Notes under the pieces: model-generated
Seen by the model: the letters and a program-made list of their open reading frames with translations, nothing else
The model's database searches: none
Told to the model about the DNA's origin: nothing
Shown here: positions 25,359 to 35,722 of the stretch, one piece after another
How the letters are laid out: each line of letters starts with the position of its first letter
Numbering within the stretch: the stretch's first letter is position 1
Assembly: GCA_903822005.1 (NCBI GenBank)
Contig: CAIJNL010000005.1
Coordinates: forward strand, 20,167-84,166
Reading direction: 5' to 3'
Origin: an uncultured Nitrospiraceae bacterium
Lineage (GTDB): Bacteria; Nitrospirota; Thermodesulfovibrionia; Thermodesulfovibrionales; Dissulfurispiraceae
DNA length: 64,000 nucleotides
Made by a program: the position numbers and the translations under genes

Positions 25359-25535
25359 TCATGATTTGTCGATCTTTATTGCCTTGTCGATCAGCATAAC
25401 GGGTATATCATCTTGTATCGGGTACTTCAACTTGCAGGCATTGCAGATGAGGAAGTATTCTGCCTCTTTGTAAACAAGATCGCCCTTGCATTTCGGGCAT
25501 ACAAGTATTTCGAGCAACTCCTTGTCCAGCGCCAT
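25359..25535 (-). CDS. Trm112-family zinc-ribbon protein
   Basis: A 58-residue protein read directly from the minus strand: MALDKELLEILVCPKCKGDL, a second CNAC pair (Cys13, 16, 31 and 34) and YPIQDDIPVML. This is the UPF0434/Trm112-like family. In other organisms such proteins activate methyltransferases; the bacterial role is unclear. The start codon directly follows the gltX stop, so the two are coupled. The neighbouring converging gene encodes a methyltransferase. Confidence 0.9.
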   Translation of the reverse strand: MALDKELLEILVCPKCKGDLVYKEAEYFLICNACKLKYPIQDDIPVMLIDKAIKIDKS

Positions 25536-26957
25536 TTATCCGCCGCCGATTGCTTTGTCCAGGCGTCTTAATACTTTGTCTTTTCCGACTATCTCAAAGA
25601 CCTCAAATATGCCGGGACTTGCCGTGCCGCCGGTGATCGCCACCCTTGCGGGCTGGGCCAGACTGCCAAGTTTGGTGCCCGCTTTCCCGACTATCGCGCC
25701 AAATGTTTTTTCGATCTCCTGCGCGCTGAAATCAGAGAGCTCTGCAAGCGCATTTCTGAGATCAGCAAGCAGCTTCAGGCCCTCAGGCTTCATGAACTTC
25801 TCCTTGGCCTTGGGATCGATCTCGACCTTATCAGCCAGATAATAGGTCATCGAATGCGCCAGCTCTACCAGCGTATGCGCGCGTTCGCGAAGGGTATATA
25901 CTGCCTTTGCCAGCCAATGCATATCCGGCACAGTGCCATCAGCAATTAACCCTGACTTCTCAAGGAAAGGCAGGACCAGTTCGGCCAGTTTTTCAGCCGA
26001 AGTATTTATCATATACTGGCTGTTCAGCCATATCAGTTTTTCGGGGTTGAATACAGCCGCGGAAGACCCCACGTTATCAAACGAAAAATATTTGACGAGT
26101 TCTTCGATAGTAAATATCTCCTGATCACCGTGTGACCATCCGAGCCGGACCAGGTAGTTCACAAGCGCTTCGGGCAGGTATCCCATGTCTTTGTACGCCA
26201 TTACCGAAGTCGCCCCATGTCTCTTGCTCAGTCTCGATTTGTCGGCCCCGAGTATCATAGGCAGATGGCCGAATTTAGGCGGCTCCCATCCAAAGGCGAG
26301 GTAGATATGGAGCTGCTTTGGCGTATTGTTCACATGGTCGTCGCCCCTGATCACATGGGTAATTTTCATGTCGATATCGTCCACTACTACCACGAAATTA
26401 TATGTCGGCGAGCCGTCAGAGCGCAGAATGATCATGTCATCGAGCAGGCTGTTGTCGAATTCGATCCTGCCCTTGATCATGTCGTCCAGCACGGTCGTTC
26501 CATCCTGCGGCATCATAAAACGCACGGCGAAGGGCTTTTCGGACGACTGGGCCGTCAGATTTCGTGGCAGATTTCGGCACCTGCCGTCATATTTAGGGTT
26601 TTTGCCTTCGGCCAGGGCCTGTTCCCTTCTCTGTTCAAGCTCCTCCGGGGTACAATAACAGCGGTAGGCCTTGCCCTGGGCCAAAAGGCGGTCAACATAG
26701 CTCCTGTATATGTCGAACCTGGCGGTCTGCCTGAAAGGCCCCTCATCCAGGTCGAGCCCAAGCCACTTCATACCCTCAATAATGGCCTGGATGTACTCGT
26801 CGGTGGAACGGGAAGTGTCGGTATCCTCTATCCTGAGGATGAAGGTCCCGCCATGGTGGCGGGCAAATAGCCAGTTAAAGAGGGCGGTCCTTGCTCCGCC
26901 GATATGCAGATGCCCTGTTGGGCTGGGCGCGAATCTCACCCGTACGGAGTCGTTCAC
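25536..26957 (-). CDS. gltX: Glutamyl-tRNA synthetase
   Basis: A class I synthetase of about 473 residues: HIGH-type motif APSPTGHLHIGGART, KMSKS-type motif SRLSKRHG, and a C-terminal helical anticodon-binding domain. It charges tRNA-Glu, and probably tRNA-Gln if a GatCAB amidotransferase is present. GTG 26957 is the likely start, with GGGAGG five bases upstream; the frame continues to an ATG at 26990 without a ribosome site. Followed immediately by the Trm112-like gene. Confidence 0.96.
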   Translation of the reverse strand: MNDSVRVRFAPSPTGHLHIGGARTALFNWLFARHHGGTFILRIEDTDTSRSTDEYIQAIIEGMKWLGLDLDEGPFRQTARFDIYRSYVDRLLAQGKAYRCYCTPEELEQRREQALAEGKNPKYDGRCRNLPRNLTAQSSEKPFAVRFMMPQDGTTVLDDMIKGRIEFDNSLLDDMIILRSDGSPTYNFVVVVDDIDMKITHVIRGDDHVNNTPKQLHIYLAFGWEPPKFGHLPMILGADKSRLSKRHGATSVMAYKDMGYLPEALVNYLVRLGWSHGDQEIFTIEELVKYFSFDNVGSSAAVFNPEKLIWLNSQYMINTSAEKLAELVLPFLEKSGLIADGTVPDMHWLAKAVYTLRERAHTLVELAHSMTYYLADKVEIDPKAKEKFMKPEGLKLLADLRNALAELSDFSAQEIEKTFGAIVGKAGTKLGSLAQPARVAITGGTASPGIFEVFEIVGKDKVLRRLDKAIGGG

Positions 26958-27080
26958 ATAAACCTCCCTGAAATATAAAGTGAATTTCATAATAACTGAT
27001 CGGGACGGATCGATTCAAGGAGGTCTCGGGAGCCTTTACAGGGCTGAAGCGCATATGTTAGTCTATGAGTCTAAAAATGT

Positions 27081-27092
27081 GCCCATATGGGC
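27081..27092 (+). promoter_or_regulatory. Palindrome in rpsO leader
   Basis: GCCCATATGGGC is a perfect 12-base palindrome about 57 bases before rpsO. It may be part of the leader RNA through which S15 represses its own translation, or a protein operator. No known S15 leader class could be assigned. Confidence 0.35.
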
Positions 27093-27148
27093 AGTTGTTA
27101 GTATCCGCTGTAAATTGAGGATATCATAATAGGAAAGGTGGTGAGCAC

Positions 27149-27415
27149 ATGTTCGATACGCTTAAGAAGAAAGAGATTATCGATGCTTACAAGATTCATC
27201 CGACAGATACAGGTTCTTCCGAGGTGCAGGTGGCCCTGCTCAGCGAAAGGATAACGTATCTGACCGAACACTTCAAGACCCATTCCAAGGACCATCATTC
27301 GAGGAGAGGCCTTTTGAAACTCGTCGCGAAGAGAAAGAAGCATCTGAATTATCTGAAACAATCTGATAAAGCCCACTATGCCGATGTCATAGGGCGTCTC
27401 GGCCTGAGGAAGTAG
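27149..27415 (+). CDS. rpsO: 30S ribosomal protein S15
   Basis: An 88-residue S15 of standard length: [39 protein letters not shown] and [15 protein letters not shown]. It binds the central domain of 16S rRNA early in 30S assembly. AGGTGGTGAG upstream of the ATG. It begins the rpsO-pnp-M16 operon, an order also seen in Bacillus and many other bacteria. Confidence 0.98.
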   Translation: MFDTLKKKEIIDAYKIHPTDTGSSEVQVALLSERITYLTEHFKTHSKDHHSRRGLLKLVAKRKKHLNYLKQSDKAHYADVIGRLGLRK

Positions 27416-27473
27416 TATTCTCATTCAATGCACGGAACAGAATTAAAGCGCAAGGAGATATAAAACGAATTTC

Positions 27474-29600
27474 ATGACAAGTGTAGAACTGGAGATCAAG
27501 GGCAAGAGGCTGATTATTGAGACAGGTCAGATGGCGAGGCAATCGGACGGATCGGTTGTCGTTAAGTATGGAGATACTGTTGTTCTGGCAACCGCGGTAG
27601 CCAGCAAAACAGCGAGGGAAGGGCTAGATTTTTTCCCTCTTACTATAGATTATCAGGAAAAGACATATGCTGCCGGAAAGATCCCCGGAGGTTTTTTCAA
27701 GCGCGAGGGCAGGCCGTCTGAAAAAGAGGTCCTTACTTCGCGACTTATAGACCGTCCCATGCGGCCGCTTTTCCCCGCGGGTTTTTATTGTGAGACCCAG
27801 GGCATAGCGCAGGTCCTTTCCTATGGCACCGAAAATGTAGCAGACATGCTCGGCATTATCGGCATATCTGCAGCCATTCATATTTCAAACATACCTTTTG
27901 GCGGCCCTGTCGCTGCGGTAAGGGTTGGAAAGATTGATGGAGAGCTTATAATCAATCCCGAAGTGGCTGAAATCGACAGCCTTGAGCTGAACCTGGTTGT
28001 GGCAGGCACAGAGGACGCGGTGATTATGGTCGAAGGCGGCGGCGCAGAGGTTTCGGAAGAAGCCCTGCTTGAGGCCATAGATTTTGCCCATCAGCAGATC
28101 AAAAAGATCGTAGCGGTCCAAAATGAGCTTAGGGCAAAGGCAGGCAAGGAAAAGAGGCCGGTCCCGCCGGTGGTCGAGTATGCGGAACTGACCGCAGAGG
28201 TCAGGAAATTCGCGTCCGGCAAGATCCAGGAAGCCATACAGATACCGGGCAAGCATGTGCGCCAGGGAGCGCTCGATGTTATCCTTGCCGATACTGTTAA
28301 GCTTTTCAACACTCCGGATAATGCCGCCAAATTCAAGGGCAATGCGGACAAGGACCTTACGCGGGACATCGCGAATATTTTCGATGACTATGAAAACGAG
28401 ATCGTCAGGAATACGATCCTGAATGACGGCGTCAGGGCAGACGGAAGAAAACCGGATGAGATAAGGCAGATCAGCTGCCATATGGGGCTGCTCCCCAGGG
28501 TGCATGGCTCGGCCCTGTTCATCAGAGGCGAGACACAGGCCCTTGTCGCCACCACGCTCGGGACCTCCGATGACGAACAGAAGATAGATTCCCTTGATGG
28601 GGAAATATATAAAAAATTCATGCTGCATTACAACTTCCCCCCGTTCAGCGTGGGAGAGGTCAAGCCGCTGCGCTCACCCGGCAGGCGCGAGATCGGTCAT
28701 GGCGCCCTTGCAGAGCGCGCGATAAAGTATGTACTGCCGACCAAAGAGGTTTTTCCATATACGATAAGGCTCGTATCCGACATCCTGGAATCAAACGGTT
28801 CCTCCTCAATGGCAACTGTATGCGGAGGTACACTTTCACTTATGGATGCAGGAGTTCCGATCAGCGCGCCCGTGGCCGGTATTGCCATGGGTCTGATTAA
28901 AGAGGGTGACAAGGTCGTAGTCCTGACCGACATCCTCGGGCTGGAAGACCATCTGGGCGATATGGATTTCAAGGTCGCGGGAACCACGAAGGGCATCACC
29001 GCTTTTCAGATGGACCTGAAGATCAGGGGCGTAAGCAGCGAAATACTAAGAAAGGCCCTTGAGCAGGCCAAAAACGGCAGGCTCCATATACTTGGCAAGA
29101 TGGCGGAAGCAATGCCCGTTGTTAGGGACAATCTCTCTCCTCATGCGCCTCGCATATACACCATGCATATCAAGCCCGATAAGATAAGGGAAGTGATAGG
29201 AAGCGGCGGCAAGGTCATACGCGGCATTGTAGAGCAGACCGGCTGCAAGATAGATATTGATGACAGCGGCGCTATCAACATAGCCTCCAGCGACGAGGAG
29301 TCGGCAAAAAAAGCGATAGAGATCATCACCGGCATCATTGCAGAGGCGGAGCTCAACAAGGTTTACAAGGGCAAGGTTGTCAGGATTGCGGACTTCGGCG
29401 CCTTTGTAGAAATATTGCCCGGGACCGACGGACTGCTGCATATCTCGCAGATCTCCGACAAGCGGATAGCCAAGGTCACCGACGAACTGAATATGGGAGA
29501 CGAGATCATGGTCAAGGTTATCGAGATAGATAACCAGGGCCGAATCAGGCTCAGCCGCAAAGAGGTCCTCAAGGACCAGCAGGGCGGCCAGCAAGCGTAA
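27474..29600 (+). CDS. pnp: Polynucleotide phosphorylase
   Basis: A 708-residue PNPase with two RNase PH domains ([42 protein letters not shown]), then KH ([20 protein letters not shown]) and S1 ([19 protein letters not shown]) domains. It degrades RNA 3' to 5' by phosphorolysis and can add tails. The GGAG is about 16 bases from the ATG, an unusually long gap. It ends in a strong terminator. Confidence 0.98.
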   Translation: MTSVELEIKGKRLIIETGQMARQSDGSVVVKYGDTVVLATAVASKTAREGLDFFPLTIDYQEKTYAAGKIPGGFFKREGRPSEKEVLTSRLIDRPMRPLFPAGFYCETQGIAQVLSYGTENVADMLGIIGISAAIHISNIPFGGPVAAVRVGKIDGELIINPEVAEIDSLELNLVVAGTEDAVIMVEGGGAEVSEEALLEAIDFAHQQIKKIVAVQNELRAKAGKEKRPVPPVVEYAELTAEVRKFASGKIQEAIQIPGKHVRQGALDVILADTVKLFNTPDNAAKFKGNADKDLTRDIANIFDDYENEIVRNTILNDGVRADGRKPDEIRQISCHMGLLPRVHGSALFIRGETQALVATTLGTSDDEQKIDSLDGEIYKKFMLHYNFPPFSVGEVKPLRSPGRREIGHGALAERAIKYVLPTKEVFPYTIRLVSDILESNGSSSMATVCGGTLSLMDAGVPISAPVAGIAMGLIKEGDKVVVLTDILGLEDHLGDMDFKVAGTTKGITAFQMDLKIRGVSSEILRKALEQAKNGRLHILGKMAEAMPVVRDNLSPHAPRIYTMHIKPDKIREVIGSGGKVIRGIVEQTGCKIDIDDSGAINIASSDEESAKKAIEIITGIIAEAELNKVYKGKVVRIADFGAFVEILPGTDGLLHISQISDKRIAKVTDELNMGDEIMVKVIEIDNQGRIRLSRKEVLKDQQGGQQA

Positions 29601-29605
29601 CGGCA

Positions 29606-29641
29606 AACGGACATGCCAAAACAGGCATGTCCGTTTTTTTT
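29606..29641 (+). terminator. Rho-independent terminator after pnp
   Basis: AACGGACATGCC pairs perfectly with GGCATGTCCGTT around a six-base loop, followed by a run of eight T. The M16 gene starts 32 bases later, so it depends on readthrough or its own promoter. Confidence 0.92.
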
Positions 29642-29672
29642 CTTAATCTGATTTACCACCTGCCGGAGACTT

Positions 29673-30917
29673 ATGTTTACTAAAAAATTTCTTGATAACG
29701 GCATGCCTGTTGTAATGGAGCAGGTTAAGAGCTCCCGGTCCTTTATTATAGGCATTTGGGTAAAGGTCGGCTCACGCCACGAAAAGCCCGAACAGAACGG
29801 CATCTCGCATTTCCTTGAACATATGTTTTTTAAGGGCACCAAAAAACGAGCGGCCAGGGACATTGCCGTCAAAATAGACAGCCTGGGCGGCGATATCAAC
29901 GCATTCACCTCGCGGGAACAGACAGCTTTTTATGTGAAGGTGCTCGACGAGTATGTTGACAGGGGCATCGAACTGCTTACAGATATCTTTCTCCATTCCA
30001 CCTTTCCTGCAGACGAGATCGAAAAGGAAAAGGGCGTTATAAAGGAAGAGATTAAGATGGTCGAGGACACGCCGGACGATTATGTGCATGATCTCTTCAG
30101 CAGGAACATGTGGGGAGACACAGGGCTGGGACAGCCTGTGCTCGGACGCCGCGAGACGATCAAGTCTTTTACAAGGGAAGATCTGGTCTCCCATGTAAGG
30201 AAATATTACGGCACAACTGACACGGTAATATCATGTGCCGGCAATTTCGAGGCCGAGTATGTGCTTGGCCGCCTCAACCACTTTTTTGGCAGCCTCAGGA
30301 GCGGGTCCGAGCCCGAGACATTTGCTCCCCCGGCATTCACAAACAGCCTGGATATCCATACCAAAGACCTTTCCGAGGCCCATATATGCATGGGCATTGA
30401 AGGGCTGCCGTATTCCAGCTCAGATCGTTACGCCATATCCCTGTTAAATACCATACTCGGATCGAGCGTCAGTTCGAGGCTCTACCAGGAAGTTAGGGAA
30501 AAAAAGGGTTATGCTTACAGCATTTATTCATTCCTCTCTTCATATCTTGACGCTGGGTTCTGGGCCGTATACGCAGGAACGGGCCGCAAAAAAGCTGCCA
30601 CGGTTGCGGAGCTTATCATCAAGGAACTTTCCAATCTCCATAATACTCTCGCCGAGGAAGAATTACGGCGGGCCAAGGACCAGCTCAAGGGGAATCTCGT
30701 TCTTGCGCTTGAATCCGTGAGCAGCAAGATGCAGAGCAATGTGCGCCAGCAGATTTATTACGGAAGGCATTTTTCGCAGCAGGAGATGATGAACAGGATT
30801 GAGGCGGTAAGCCTTGGTCATGCCAGGGACCTTGCTGCCAGGCTGATCAGCAGCCGGCCCATCAGCCTTACGGTTCTGGGGCCTGTGAGCAGCGAAGATT
30901 TCAGGGGATTGCTCTAA
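29673..30917 (+). CDS. M16 zinc peptidase, processing-peptidase type
   Basis: A 414-residue cytoplasmic M16 protein with the inverted zinc motif HFLEH (His46, Glu49, His50) and the distal Glu in VIKEEIKMVED. It lacks a signal peptide, unlike the two M16 proteins at 33-35.7 kb. It resembles Bacillus YmxG/MlpA and mitochondrial processing peptidase beta, and occupies the same place after pnp. GGAG precedes the ATG. Substrates are unknown; the active site looks complete. Confidence 0.92.
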   Translation: MFTKKFLDNGMPVVMEQVKSSRSFIIGIWVKVGSRHEKPEQNGISHFLEHMFFKGTKKRAARDIAVKIDSLGGDINAFTSREQTAFYVKVLDEYVDRGIELLTDIFLHSTFPADEIEKEKGVIKEEIKMVEDTPDDYVHDLFSRNMWGDTGLGQPVLGRRETIKSFTREDLVSHVRKYYGTTDTVISCAGNFEAEYVLGRLNHFFGSLRSGSEPETFAPPAFTNSLDIHTKDLSEAHICMGIEGLPYSSSDRYAISLLNTILGSSVSSRLYQEVREKKGYAYSIYSFLSSYLDAGFWAVYAGTGRKKAATVAELIIKELSNLHNTLAEEELRRAKDQLKGNLVLALESVSSKMQSNVRQQIYYGRHFSQQEMMNRIEAVSLGHARDLAARLISSRPISLTVLGPVSSEDFRGLL

Positions 30918-31039
30918 GCCAGCTGTATCAGGCAATATAATCCATATGCCGCTTTGAGTGGCATGGCCGGATGACTAAAAAAATAAAAAACAGAGCGTCC
31001 TGGTTGCGGATTATCGGTCTGTTTTCAGGGGTTTGATCC

Positions 31040-32746
31040 ATGCTTCGCGAACTGCGCATTAAAGACTTTACCATCATAGACGACCTCTCGATCATGTTGG
31101 GACAGGGCTTCAATGTCCTGACAGGCGAGACGGGTGCGGGTAAATCCATAATCGTTGATGCTCTCGGGCTGCTGCTCGGCGAAAAGGCATCGCCGGACCT
31201 TATAAGGACCGGCTGCGCCGAGGCGCGGGTTGAGGCATATTTCGATCCGGCTGATATCCCGGCGCTCGCGGACCTGAGCATTGACGGAAATGACGGCATT
31301 ATACTCCGCCGGCTGCTCTCCGCAAAAGGCAAGGGGCGGGCTTATATCAATGATACTGCTGTAAGTCTTCAGACCATAGCAAATATCGGCAAGGAACTGG
31401 TAGACATACATGGCCAGCACGAGCACCAGGGCCTGCTGAAAAAAGATAGCCACCTCGCGTTCGTAGACTTTTTCGGCGGGTTTTCTCTGGAGACTGCGGC
31501 CTTACAGTCTCTCTATAAAGAGATAGCGGCGTTGAGAGAGAAGGTAACGCAGACAAATGACAGGATACGGGAACGCGGCCAGAAGATGGATTTTCTGCGT
31601 TTCCAGGTTGCCGAGATAGATTCTGCAGGACTCAAGGATGGAGAAAAGCATACCCTTGAAGATGAGCGGGCAGTGCTGATGCATGCAACAAAGCTCAGGG
31701 AATCTTCGGAGGCCGCATACGATATTCTCTACGGGGCCGAAGGGTCCACCCTGGTACAGCTCTCAAAGGCCGTGAATCTTGTCAGGGACATGTCGCACAT
31801 AGACCGCGCTGCTGAAGAAGGACTGTCCCTTCTTCAGTCCGCCGAACCGCTTCTGGAAGACGCCTCAAACCTGCTGCGGAAGCTGAAAGAGACTTATGAC
31901 ATTGATCCCGGCAGACTGACCGAGGTTGATGACCGCCTCGATCTCATCAGAAAGCTCGAAAAGAAGTATGGCGAAGGCATCGAGGCGATTTTGCTGTACT
32001 GCTCCAGGGCACGGGAAGAGCTGCTGGGGCTGGAACAGGCCGAGGAACAGAGGGAAGGTTACGAAAAAGAGCTTGCGGACAGGGAAACGCATCTCTCTGT
32101 TGCCGCTGAAGAATTATCAAAAAAGAGAATGGCCGCGGCAGGGAAAATGTCTGCACTCGTAATACAGGAGCTCAAGGAACTTGGGTTCCAGAAGGCGGAC
32201 TTTGTTGTGGACATCAGCCGGAGAAATTCTGTTGCCCCATCCGGCCTGGATGATGTGGAATTCCTTTTTTCCGCGAACCCCGGCGAGCCTCCCAGGCCGC
32301 TGGTCAAGATCGCATCGGGCGGTGAACTTTCGCGCATCATGCTGGGGCTTAAATGCCTTGAGATAGAAAGGCCGGACACCGAGCAGGCCAAAGTCTCCGG
32401 GGAATCCGGAGATGCAGACCGTTCGCCGCGCACGCTTATATTTGACGAGGTTGACGCGGGCATTGGAGGCGTTACTGCCCAGCATGTGGGCGCCAGGCTC
32501 AACAGTCTGGCGGGCAATTATCAGGTGCTTTGCATCACGCATCTGCCCCAGATTGCTGCCAGGGCGGATACCCATCTCAGGGTCGAGAAGGAGCTTTCGC
32601 AGAAGGACGTAAAAGTCAGAGTGGTGGAGCTGAGCGGAGAAAAAAGACGCGAAGAGCTGGCCCGGATGCTCGGAGGCCGGATCACCGACAGGTCGCTTCA
32701 GCATGCGGAAGAGATGCTGGAGATTGACGGGCAGCGATCAGAGTGA
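31040..32746 (+). CDS. recN: DNA repair protein RecN
   Basis: A 568-residue SMC-like ATPase: MLRELRIKDFTIIDDL, Walker A GETGAGKS at 29-36, QHEHQ, long coiled coils in the middle, signature IASGGELSRIML and Walker B LIFDEVDAGIGG. RecN acts at double-strand breaks with RecA. No LexA box was seen upstream. The gene follows the M16 gene by 122 bases. Confidence 0.96.
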   Translation: MLRELRIKDFTIIDDLSIMLGQGFNVLTGETGAGKSIIVDALGLLLGEKASPDLIRTGCAEARVEAYFDPADIPALADLSIDGNDGIILRRLLSAKGKGRAYINDTAVSLQTIANIGKELVDIHGQHEHQGLLKKDSHLAFVDFFGGFSLETAALQSLYKEIAALREKVTQTNDRIRERGQKMDFLRFQVAEIDSAGLKDGEKHTLEDERAVLMHATKLRESSEAAYDILYGAEGSTLVQLSKAVNLVRDMSHIDRAAEEGLSLLQSAEPLLEDASNLLRKLKETYDIDPGRLTEVDDRLDLIRKLEKKYGEGIEAILLYCSRAREELLGLEQAEEQREGYEKELADRETHLSVAAEELSKKRMAAAGKMSALVIQELKELGFQKADFVVDISRRNSVAPSGLDDVEFLFSANPGEPPRPLVKIASGGELSRIMLGLKCLEIERPDTEQAKVSGESGDADRSPRTLIFDEVDAGIGGVTAQHVGARLNSLAGNYQVLCITHLPQIAARADTHLRVEKELSQKDVKVRVVELSGEKRREELARMLGGRITDRSLQHAEEMLEIDGQRSE

Positions 32747-32761
32747 CCCTGACAGTTCCCT

Positions 32762-32789
32762 TTGACAAGCCGTAAAAAAATAATATCAT
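32762..32789 (+). promoter_or_regulatory. Sigma-70 promoter for ferredoxin-M16-M16 operon
   Basis: TTGACA (32762-32767), a 16-base spacer and TATCAT (32784-32789) lie 18 bases before the ferredoxin GTG. Confidence 0.6.
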
Positions 32790-32807
32790 ATTTAATGAGA
32801 GGTGTTT

Positions 32808-33044
32808 GTGAGCGAAACAATAAAAAAGAAAATCAGCGGAAAAATAGAGATCGACCGTGAGGCCTGCAAGGGCTGCGGTTACTGCATAGAGGCATGCCCG
32901 AAAGGTGTAATCATTCTAGACACGCAGTTTAACAGCCTCGGTTTTTATCCGGCTGTAAACGCCCATGCCGAAAAGTGCACCGGTTGTGCCATATGCGCGC
33001 ATGTCTGTCCCGACATCGCAATCGAAGTCTGGAAAGATGAATAA
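32808..33044 (+). CDS. 2x[4Fe-4S] ferredoxin, KorD/OorD-like
   Basis: About 78 residues with two canonical cluster motifs, CKGCGYCIEACP and CTGCAICAHVCP, in the arrangement of the delta subunit of 2-oxoacid:ferredoxin oxidoreductases (KGVIILDTQFNSLGFYP between them). In a KorD context it would be followed by korA/korB; here it is followed by M16 peptidase genes, so it may be an isolated or displaced subunit. GTG 32808 with AGAGG five bases upstream is preferred over GTG 32802. The next gene starts inside its end. Confidence 0.82.
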   Translation: MSETIKKKISGKIEIDREACKGCGYCIEACPKGVIILDTQFNSLGFYPAVNAHAEKCTGCAICAHVCPDIAIEVWKDE

Positions 33045-34371
33045 AACAGGCATGGTCCATGCTATCAGACGCATTCTGCTGATTCTTGTCCTGATCATAC
33101 CGTCCTATGCATTTGCGGGTGTTCAGGAGTTCATGCTCGAAAACGGCCTCAAGGTCATTTTCATCGAAGACCACAAGATACCGATAGCTAATTTCCAGAT
33201 CTGGTACAAGGTCGGGGGCATAGATGAGCCGGCTGGCAAATCGGGCATAAGCCATTTTCTGGAACATATGATGTTCAAGGGCACGCCGAACTACGGGTCC
33301 AAGGTCTTCTCCAATATGATCCAGAAAAAGGGCGGCATGGATAACGCCTTTACCACCATGGACTACACCATGTATTTTCAGAAGCTGCCGTCATCCGAAA
33401 TACAGCTCTCAATTGACCTGGAATCAGACCGCATGAAAAACCTTCTGCTGAATCAGGCTGATCTCGATGCCGAGCGCAGCGTTGTGATGGAAGAGAGGCG
33501 CATGCGTTATGAAGATGACCCCAAGAACATCCTGCGCGAAGAAGTGGCTGCGGCTGCCATCAAGGTCCAGGCATACCGTAAGCCTGTCATCGGATGGATG
33601 GAGGAGATTGCCGCCATCACAAGGGCCGACATGGCCGAACATTACGGTATATATTATTCGCCGGACAACGCATTCATTATAATCTCCGGAGATGTCAATC
33701 CAGCGGAGCTGATGCCTGTAATCAGGAAGAAGTTTGGCGTCATCCCTCCTGCCGGTGCAAAGATCAAACGTCTAAAGACAGTTGAACCTCCCCAGCGCGG
33801 GGAAAGGATCGTATACCGGGACAGCGAGACTGCCGAGGTGCCGAGCATTGTTATTGCGTACCACGTTCCCCGTTTCCCTGATAAAGACAGCAACGCTCTT
33901 GATATACTTTCGTCAATACTTTCGGGAGGCAAGAGCTCCAGGCTTTACAAGAGACTGGTTTACGAAAAACGGATTGCACTCAGCGTAAATGCTGACTATG
34001 AAGGAATTAATAGGGACCCATATCTTTTTTCTGTTGAGGCCACAGCGGCGCCGGGCAAGGATATAAAAGATGTCGAAAAGGAACTGCTCGATGAGATAGC
34101 GGCAATATCCGCCCAGCCGCCGACAAAGGAAGAGGTGCAAAAGGCAAAGAACCAGGTCGAGTCAGGTTTTGTCTTTGCCAGGGATTCGAGTTTTGCTGAA
34201 GCATTGTATACCGGCATGTTCGAGATCATTGGCGGCTGGAAGCTCAGAGACCTTTATCTTGAAGGGATCAGAAAGGTGACGCCGGAAGAGGTAAGCGATG
34301 TTGCACGCAGATATCTGACAAGAGAGAACAGGACTACCGGGTATCTGGTGCCGAAAAAGGCTGGTAAATGA
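33037..34371 (+). CDS. Secreted M16 zinc peptidase (active subunit)
   Basis: A 444-residue precursor with a signal peptide ending YAFAG, then an M16 domain with HFLEH (His73, Glu76, His77; GISHFLEHMMFKGT) and the C-terminal M16 domain (FPDKDSNALDILSSILSGGK). The ATG overlaps the ferredoxin stop. Together with the next gene it forms an active/inactive pair expected to assemble into a periplasmic clam-shell peptidase that digests short peptides. Catalytic residues are intact. Confidence 0.92.
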   Translation: MNKTGMVHAIRRILLILVLIIPSYAFAGVQEFMLENGLKVIFIEDHKIPIANFQIWYKVGGIDEPAGKSGISHFLEHMMFKGTPNYGSKVFSNMIQKKGGMDNAFTTMDYTMYFQKLPSSEIQLSIDLESDRMKNLLLNQADLDAERSVVMEERRMRYEDDPKNILREEVAAAAIKVQAYRKPVIGWMEEIAAITRADMAEHYGIYYSPDNAFIIISGDVNPAELMPVIRKKFGVIPPAGAKIKRLKTVEPPQRGERIVYRDSETAEVPSIVIAYHVPRFPDKDSNALDILSSILSGGKSSRLYKRLVYEKRIALSVNADYEGINRDPYLFSVEATAAPGKDIKDVEKELLDEIAAISAQPPTKEEVQKAKNQVESGFVFARDSSFAEALYTGMFEIIGGWKLRDLYLEGIRKVTPEEVSDVARRYLTRENRTTGYLVPKKAGK

Positions 34372-34372
34372 C

Positions 34373-35716
34373 ATGTATAAAAAAATCACAATAATGACTC
34401 TTTTCATGCTTTCCCTGGCATTGGTTTTATCCATGCCATTCGCGGCCCACGCCCTTGATTTCAAAAAGGAGAGGCTCGCAAACGGGCTTACGCTTATACA
34501 TGTCGAAAGGCATGAATTGCCCATCGTGATGGCGACGCTCCTGATAAAGGCTTCGCCGCTTCAGGAAGATGGTACAAAGGCCGGAACAGCCTACCTAACC
34601 GCAAAGATGCTGAGCGAAGGCACAGCCAAAAGGAAATCCGCGGACATCAGCGAGCAGATCGAGTTTATGGGCGCGTCGCTGGATACTTCGGTCAATGACG
34701 ACTACACAACAGTCTCCCTTGCTGTGCTCAAAAAGGATGTCGAGACCGGCTTTGATCTCTTTTCGGACATTGTGCTCCATCCCGCTTTCTCGATGGAGGA
34801 GCTGACCCGCAGAAAGACGCTGCTGGCCGGCTCTTTGAAGAAGAGGCAGGAGGAGCCTTCATTTATCGCGGGCAGGGAGCTGATCAAAAACCTGTTTGGC
34901 GATTTCTCTTATGGAAGGGCCGTGGAGGGCAGTATCGAGAGCATCGAAAAGATCAGCAGGCTTGACATCATAAATTTTTATGATGCCAATTACCGGCCTG
35001 ATAATGCCATACTCGTTGTGGTCGGCGATCTCGGCAAGGATGAGCTTGCGCAGCTCATGACGCGATTTTTCTCGCCATGGCAGGCGGCAAAGAAGCAGAC
35101 AGTGCAGCAGAAGCCGGTCCAGGCAAAACTCACGGCATATAACCAGCCCCGCATAGAGGTGATTGACAAGGACGTTTCCCAGGCGAATATTGTGATGGGC
35201 CGCATGGGTATCTCCCGTGACAATCCTGATTACTACGCAGTGCAGGTCATGAATTACATATTCGGCGGCGGCGGCTTCGCCTCAAGGCTGATGAAGACTG
35301 TCCGCGATGAAATGGGGCTTACCTATTCAATAAACAGTTTCTTCGCATCAACTCTTTATCCGGGCAGGTTCGAGATCGACGTGCAGACCAAGAATGAGTC
35401 AGCAGACCTGGTCATCAAAGAGACGCTTAAACAGGTCCGCAAGATGAGGACAGACGGGGTCACTGACGGGGAGCTGGCTGATGCGAAAGATTACATGATC
35501 GGCAGTTTTCTCCGGCGTATAGAGACGAGCAAAAAGATAGTTGACTTCATGGCGGCGGTCGAGTTCTACAAGCTCGGCGGCGATTATATCGAAAGATACA
35601 GGGAATATATAAGCAAGGTCACTAAGGAAGATGTGTCGAGAATGGCCAAAAAGTATCTTAGCGACGAAGACCTTCTGATAATTGTGGTCGGAAACAAGAA
35701 GAAGATGAAGCTTTAA
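34373..35716 (+). CDS. Secreted M16-family protein lacking the zinc motif
   Basis: A 447-residue precursor with a signal peptide (ending near AAHA) and the two M16 domains. The place of HXXEH is taken by a Tyr/Ala/Lys sequence (GTAYLTAKMLSEGT), so zinc cannot be bound. Such proteins act as the non-catalytic partner of an active M16 subunit, as in YmfF/YmfH-like pairs and mitochondrial processing peptidase. It starts one base after the stop of the active subunit gene, so the two are surely co-translated. Confidence 0.9.
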   Translation: MYKKITIMTLFMLSLALVLSMPFAAHALDFKKERLANGLTLIHVERHELPIVMATLLIKASPLQEDGTKAGTAYLTAKMLSEGTAKRKSADISEQIEFMGASLDTSVNDDYTTVSLAVLKKDVETGFDLFSDIVLHPAFSMEELTRRKTLLAGSLKKRQEEPSFIAGRELIKNLFGDFSYGRAVEGSIESIEKISRLDIINFYDANYRPDNAILVVVGDLGKDELAQLMTRFFSPWQAAKKQTVQQKPVQAKLTAYNQPRIEVIDKDVSQANIVMGRMGISRDNPDYYAVQVMNYIFGGGGFASRLMKTVRDEMGLTYSINSFFASTLYPGRFEIDVQTKNESADLVIKETLKQVRKMRTDGVTDGELADAKDYMIGSFLRRIETSKKIVDFMAAVEFYKLGGDYIERYREYISKVTKEDVSRMAKKYLSDEDLLIIVVGNKKKMKL

Positions 35717-35722
35717 CATGTT

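Noticed and set aside
30918..31039. LexA box before recN
   Set aside because: Only ACAG and CTGT in the wrong arrangement and spacing were found; no CTGT-N8-ACAG.
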